Shown here piece after piece: positions 34,177 through 37,786 of a stretch of DNA of 37,786 nt. Position 1 is the first letter of the stretch; the number at the start of each line of letters is the position of its first letter. Below the pieces are notes generated by a model. That model searched no databases and had not been told where the DNA came from. It saw only the letters and a list, made by a program, of their open reading frames with translations. The translations under genes and the position numbers were made by a program. This DNA is from Sphingomonas changbaiensis NBRC 104936. Its GTDB lineage: Bacteria > Pseudomonadota > Alphaproteobacteria > Sphingomonadales > Sphingomonadaceae. Where the stretch lies: the NCBI RefSeq assembly GCF_000974765.1, contig NZ_BBWU01000002.1, forward strand, positions 1 to 37,786, written 5' to 3'.

Positions 34177-37100
34177 TCATCGAGCCTCGCTTTCGCGTCC
34201 GTATCCGCCGCCGCCCGGCGTCTCGATCACGAAGACTTCGCCTGCATCCATCGCGGCCGAAGCCGTCGCGCTCAGCACCTCCTCGCGTCCGTCCGCGCGC
34301 ACCACCCGGTTCACGCCCGGCATCGCGTCGCTGCCGCCGCAAATCCCGCGTGGCGGCACGCGCCGGCGGTTCGACAGGACGCTCGCGGTCATCGGCTCGA
34401 GGAAGCGGATGCGCCGCTGGACGCCGTCGCCGCCCTGCCATTCGCCGCCGCCGCCCGATCCGCGGCGGATCGCGAAACGCTCAAGCAGCACCGGATGGCG
34501 TTCCTCCAGCACTTCCGGGTCGGTCAGGCGCGAGTTGGTCATGTGCGTCTGCACCGCGCTCGCGCCGTCGAAGCCCGGCCCAGCGCCCGCGCCGCCGGCG
34601 ATCGTCTCGTAATATTGATAGCGCTCGTTGCCCCAGGTCAGGTTGTTCATCGTGCCTTGGCTTGGCGCAAGCGCGCCGAGCGCAGCGAAAATCGTGTCGG
34701 TCACCACCTGGCTTGTCTCGACGTTTCCGGCGACCACCGCCGCCGGATAGCGCGGCGCCAGCATCGACCCTTCCGGGATCACCAGCCGGATGGGCCTGAG
34801 GCACCCGTCATTCATCGGGATCGCGTCGTCGACCAGCGTTCGGAACGCGTAGAGCACTGCCGCGCGAACGATCGAGCTCGGCGCGTTGAAATTGTCGGGC
34901 AGTTGCGGCGATGTGCCGGTGAAGTCGATGGCCGCGGACCGCCCTTCGCGGTCCACCGTCACCGCTACTTTCACAACCGCGCCATTGTCCATCTCGTAGG
35001 CGAATTGGCCGTCGGACACTCGCCCGATCAGCTGGCGCACCGCTTCTTCGGCATTGGCGATGACATGGCGCATGTACGCGTCGATCACCTCGCGACCATA
35101 GTCCGCCGCGACCCGCTGCAGCTCGGCGGCGCCGCGCGCGCAGGCGGCGATCTGCGCCTTCAGATCGGCGATGTTGCGGTCCGGATTGCGCGCGGGCCAG
35201 CGGCCGGATGCCAGGATCGCGCGCATCTCGGCTTCGAGGAAGCGGCCCTCGTCCACCAGCAGCATATTGTCGAGCAGGATACCTTCCTCCTCGACCGACT
35301 TGCTGTCGGGCGGCATCGATCCCGGCGCGATGCCGCCGATATCGGCGTGATGCCCGCGCGCGGCGACGTACCAGGCCGGCGCCGGGTCGGCGTCGACGAA
35401 CACCGGCATGATGACGGTCACGTCCGGAAGGTGCGTGCCGCCCCGATAAGGCGCGTTCAGCACATAGACGTCGCCGCGCCTGATCCCGCGCCCGTCCCGG
35501 TGATCGCCGCGCGCCTCGATGATCGTGCGAATACTGTCGCCCATCGATCCCAGATGCACCGGAATATGCGGTGCGTTGGCGATCAGCGCGCCTTCCTGGT
35601 CGAACAGCGCGCAGGAGAAATCGAGCCGCTCCTTGATGTTGACGCTGGTGGCCGTGTTCTGAAGCGCGACGCCCATTTCCTCGGCGACAGCCATGAACAG
35701 GTTGTTGAAAATCTCCAGCATTACCGGATCGACGCTGGTGCCGATCGCGGGTGCAGACTCGCGGGGGCTGGTGCGTTCGAGGATCAGGTTCAGGTGCGCG
35801 TCCACGCGCGCGGTCCAGCCAGGCTCGACGACCGTGGTGGCGGACGCGTCGGTGATGATCGCGGGGCCGGGGACGGTCGTGCCCGGGGAGAGGCTAGCTC
35901 GATCCAGAACTCCGCTCGCTTCGAGCGAAGTCGAGAAGCGTGTCTCGACTTCGCTCGACACGAACGGAACTTCTTCCTCTTCCCTTGCGATTGCCTCCAC
36001 CACCAGCGTCTCGACGATCACCGCCGTCTCCGGCGCGACATACCCGAACTGCGCCCGGTGCGCCGCCTCGAACGCGTCCCGCATCTCGGCCGGCGACCCG
36101 ATCCCCACCTCCAGCGTGCTGTCGCTGCCTTCGTAGCGCAGGGCCGCGCGGCGCCTGACCGTCACGTCCGCCACGCCTTGCGCGACCAGTTCGGCGCGCG
36201 CGCTCGCTTCCAGCGGTTCGAAGGGCAGCGCCTCGCCCAATGGTCGCGCAAATGTCTGCTGCCTGATCAGCGATCGATCCGCGATTCCGATGCCGTGCGC
36301 CGACAGGACGCCGGCCAGCGGGTGGATCATTACCCGGCTCATGCCCAACGCGTCGGCGACCAGGCACGCATGCTGGCCGCCGGCGCCGCCGAAGCAGGCG
36401 AGGGTGTAGCGCGTCACGTCGTGCCCGCGCGCGATCGAAATGGACTTGATCGCGTTCGCCATATTGTCGACCGCGATGCGCAGGAATCCGTCGGCCAGAG
36501 CCTCGGGCGTCATGTCCGCTTCGGCGCCCATCGCCTCGAATTTTTCGCGTACGACGTCGATGTCGATCGGCTGGTCGCCGTTCGGGCCGAACACGGCCGG
36601 GAAATGATCGGGCCTGATCTTGCCCAGTAGCACGTTGCAGTCGGTGACGGTCAGGGGGCCGCCGCGGCGATAGCAGGCGGGGCCTGGCACCGCGCCGGCC
36701 GATTCGGGCCCGACCCGCAGCCGTGCCCCGTCAAAGCGGCAGATCGATCCCCCGCCCGCCGCGACGGTGTGGATCTCCAGCATCGGCGCGCGCACCCGGG
36801 CGCCCGCGACCACGCGTTCGGTCGAGCGCTCATACTGGCCAGCATAGTGCGACACGTCTGTGGAGGTGCCGCCCATGTCGAAGCCGATCACCTTGTCGAA
36901 CCCGGCCTCGGCGGCTGTTTTGGCCATGCCGACAATGCCGCCGGCCGGCCCGGACAGGATCGCGTCTTTGCCGCTGAAGCTCGACGCCTCGACCAGCCCG
37001 CCGCTCGACTGCATGAACAGCAGCGGCGCGCCGTCGTCCAGGTTCGCGCGGACGCGCTCGACATAGCGGCGCAGCACCGGCGACAGGTATGCGTCGACCA

Positions 37101-37707
37101 CCGTCGTGTCGCCGCGTCCGACGAGCTTGATCAGCGGTCCGACCTTGTGGCTGACGGAAATCTGCTCGAACCCCGCTTCTGCCGCGATCTCCGCCAGCCG
37201 TGCTTCATGCGCCTGGTATTTCCACCCGTGCATCAGCACGATCGCGATCGCCTTGAACCCGCGCGCGCGGGCGGCGGCGAAATCGGCGCGGGCGCGGTCC
37301 TCGTCGAGCGGCAGCAGCACCTCGCCCGCGGCAGTCACCCGCTCGCCGATTTCGATCACGTCCGAATAGAGCGGTTCGGGAACCCGGATCTGCCGCGCGA
37401 AAATATCGGGCCGCGCCTGATATCCGATCCTGAGCGCATCGCCGAACCCGTGCGTGATCGCCAGCAGCAACGGCTCGCCCTTGCGCTCGAGCAGTGCGTT
37501 GGTCGCGACGGTCGTGCCCATCTTGACGCTGTCGATCGGCCCAGGCCCGTGCTCCGCGATCAGTGCGGCGATGCCGGCCGTCGCGGCGTCGTCGTAGCGT
37601 TCTGGGTCTTCGGACAGGAGCTTCTTCGTGATCAGCCGGCCGTCAGGGGTGCGGGCGACGATGTCGGTGAATGTGCCGCCGCGGTCGATTGCAAAGCTCC
37701 AGCCCAT
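34177..37707 (-). CDS. 5-oxoprolinase / hydantoinase A-B fusion (ATP-dependent)
   Basis: The 1176-residue cytosolic enzyme fuses HyuA- and HyuB-type halves, the layout of ATP-dependent 5-oxoprolinase (5-oxo-L-proline to glutamate). The A half (about 1-650) has the actin-fold phosphate motif [47 protein letters not shown] and [10 protein letters not shown]. The B half (about 657-1176) has [42 protein letters not shown] and a final [10 protein letters not shown] related hydantoinase specificity cannot be excluded. Residues about 579-601 ([15 protein letters not shown]...) come from a palindromic repeat read in frame near the A/B junction. ATG at 37707 has no clear ribosome site. It heads the cluster with DUF969, DUF979 and DUF2891. 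Confidence 0.93.
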   Translation of the reverse strand: MGWSFAIDRGGTFTDIVARTPDGRLITKKLLSEDPERYDDAATAGIAALIAEHGPGPIDSVKMGTTVATNALLERKGEPLLLAITHGFGDALRIGYQARPDIFARQIRVPEPLYSDVIEIGERVTAAGEVLLPLDEDRARADFAAARARGFKAIAIVLMHGWKYQAHEARLAEIAAEAGFEQISVSHKVGPLIKLVGRGDTTVVDAYLSPVLRRYVERVRANLDDGAPLLFMQSSGGLVEASSFSGKDAILSGPAGGIVGMAKTAAEAGFDKVIGFDMGGTSTDVSHYAGQYERSTERVVAGARVRAPMLEIHTVAAGGGSICRFDGARLRVGPESAGAVPGPACYRRGGPLTVTDCNVLLGKIRPDHFPAVFGPNGDQPIDIDVVREKFEAMGAEADMTPEALADGFLRIAVDNMANAIKSISIARGHDVTRYTLACFGGAGGQHACLVADALGMSRVMIHPLAGVLSAHGIGIADRSLIRQQTFARPLGEALPFEPLEASARAELVAQGVADVTVRRRAALRYEGSDSTLEVGIGSPAEMRDAFEAAHRAQFGYVAPETAVIVETLVVEAIAREEEEVPFVSSEVETRFSTSLEASGVLDRASLSPGTTVPGPAIITDASATTVVEPGWTARVDAHLNLILERTSPRESAPAIGTSVDPVMLEIFNNLFMAVAEEMGVALQNTATSVNIKERLDFSCALFDQEGALIANAPHIPVHLGSMGDSIRTIIEARGDHRDGRGIRRGDVYVLNAPYRGGTHLPDVTVIMPVFVDADPAPAWYVAARGHHADIGGIAPGSMPPDSKSVEEEGILLDNMLLVDEGRFLEAEMRAILASGRWPARNPDRNIADLKAQIAACARGAAELQRVAADYGREVIDAYMRHVIANAEEAVRQLIGRVSDGQFAYEMDNGAVVKVAVTVDREGRSAAIDFTGTSPQLPDNFNAPSSIVRAAVLYAFRTLVDDAIPMNDGCLRPIRLVIPEGSMLAPRYPAAVVAGNVETSQVVTDTIFAALGALAPSQGTMNNLTWGNERYQYYETIAGGAGAGPGFDGASAVQTHMTNSRLTDPEVLEERHPVLLERFAIRRGSGGGGEWQGGDGVQRRIRFLEPMTASVLSNRRRVPPRGICGGSDAMPGVNRVVRADGREEVLSATASAAMDAGEVFVIETPGGGGYGRESEAR
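35907..35973. repeat. palindromic repeat within 5-oxoprolinase gene (family B, copy 2)
   Basis: The left half 35911-35940 matches 9371-9400 with one mismatch over 30 bases, and the right half (about 35943-35967) is its imperfect reverse complement. The element is open in the gene's frame and adds roughly 20 residues near the end of the HyuA-like half. Confidence 0.88.
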
Positions 37708-37748
37708 GGGCGCGGCTTTGCGGGAGGGAAGGGCCGGCGTCCAGCCCT

Positions 37749-37776
37749 AAGCTCCTCCTCGGAACGGGGAGGGGGG
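37749..37776. repeat. possible repeat fragment at window end
   Basis: CTCCTC and GGGGAGGGG form a short imperfect hairpin of the same CT-rich/GA-rich type as family C, cut off close to the window end. No gene is visible between 37708 and the end. Confidence 0.3.
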
Positions 37777-37786
37777 CCGCGACGCG

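Noticed and set aside
34048-36630. 860-codon open frame on the plus strand
   Set aside because: It runs antisense to the 5-oxoprolinase gene, whose motifs are unambiguous. It is a by-product of high GC.

Overview
The window looks like chromosome of a GC-rich alphaproteobacterium, most likely a sphingomonad (Sphingomonas or a relative). The grounds are the base composition, the dapF-mtaB-ftsY-yciB gene order, the CHASE2-cyclase/CHAT/two-partner-secretion gene set, and many short palindromic repeats of the kind I associate with sphingomonad genomes (recalled, not searched). I found 23 protein genes and no tRNA, rRNA, CRISPR array, insertion sequence or integrase. Intergenic space is small; no gene-free stretch exceeds about 200 bases.

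Layout. (1) 66-3815, minus strand: dapF, mtaB and ftsY are coupled by ATGA overlaps, and yciB follows after a perfect 30-bp inverted repeat. (2) 3982-5583, minus: a membrane GGDEF/EAL protein with an intact-looking phosphodiesterase domain and a degenerate GADEF motif. (3) 5744-7931, plus: a compact cluster of a small lipoprotein, an unorthodox Nramp-family transporter and two PRC-barrel-like proteins, all overlapping. (4) 7882-13748, minus: cysS, a D-2-hydroxyacid dehydrogenase, an acetolactate-synthase-like ThDP enzyme and an aldehyde dehydrogenase. (5) 13793-29530, minus: a 16-kb locus transcribed in the order CHAT peptidase-like protein, CHASE2 adenylate cyclase, FecR-like periplasmic protein, TpsB outer-membrane transporter, 2672-residue TpsA exoprotein. 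(6) 29709-31511, plus: a MASE1-PAS-GGDEF diguanylate cyclase divergent from that locus. (7) 31508-37707, minus: a fused 5-oxoprolinase/hydantoinase followed by DUF969, DUF979 and DUF2891 genes.

How the genes may work together. The 16-kb locus joins a secretion pair with an extracytoplasmic sensor that makes cAMP, a periplasmic FecR-like protein and an exported caspase-like CHAT protein. A c-di-GMP synthase starts from the same control region. I infer a surface-adhesin system controlled by envelope signals and two nucleotide messengers. The 5-oxoprolinase cluster suggests that DUF969/DUF979 form a permease for 5-oxoproline or a related lactam. The Nramp cluster has lost the usual metal-ligand methionine and may carry a harder cation.

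A second theme is palindromic repeats that lie inside genes. One family interrupts mtaB between its two domains and again near its C-terminus. The same family supplies the last codons and stop of cysS. A second family is read through in frame inside the 5-oxoprolinase gene. Two copies of a third family lie between genes.
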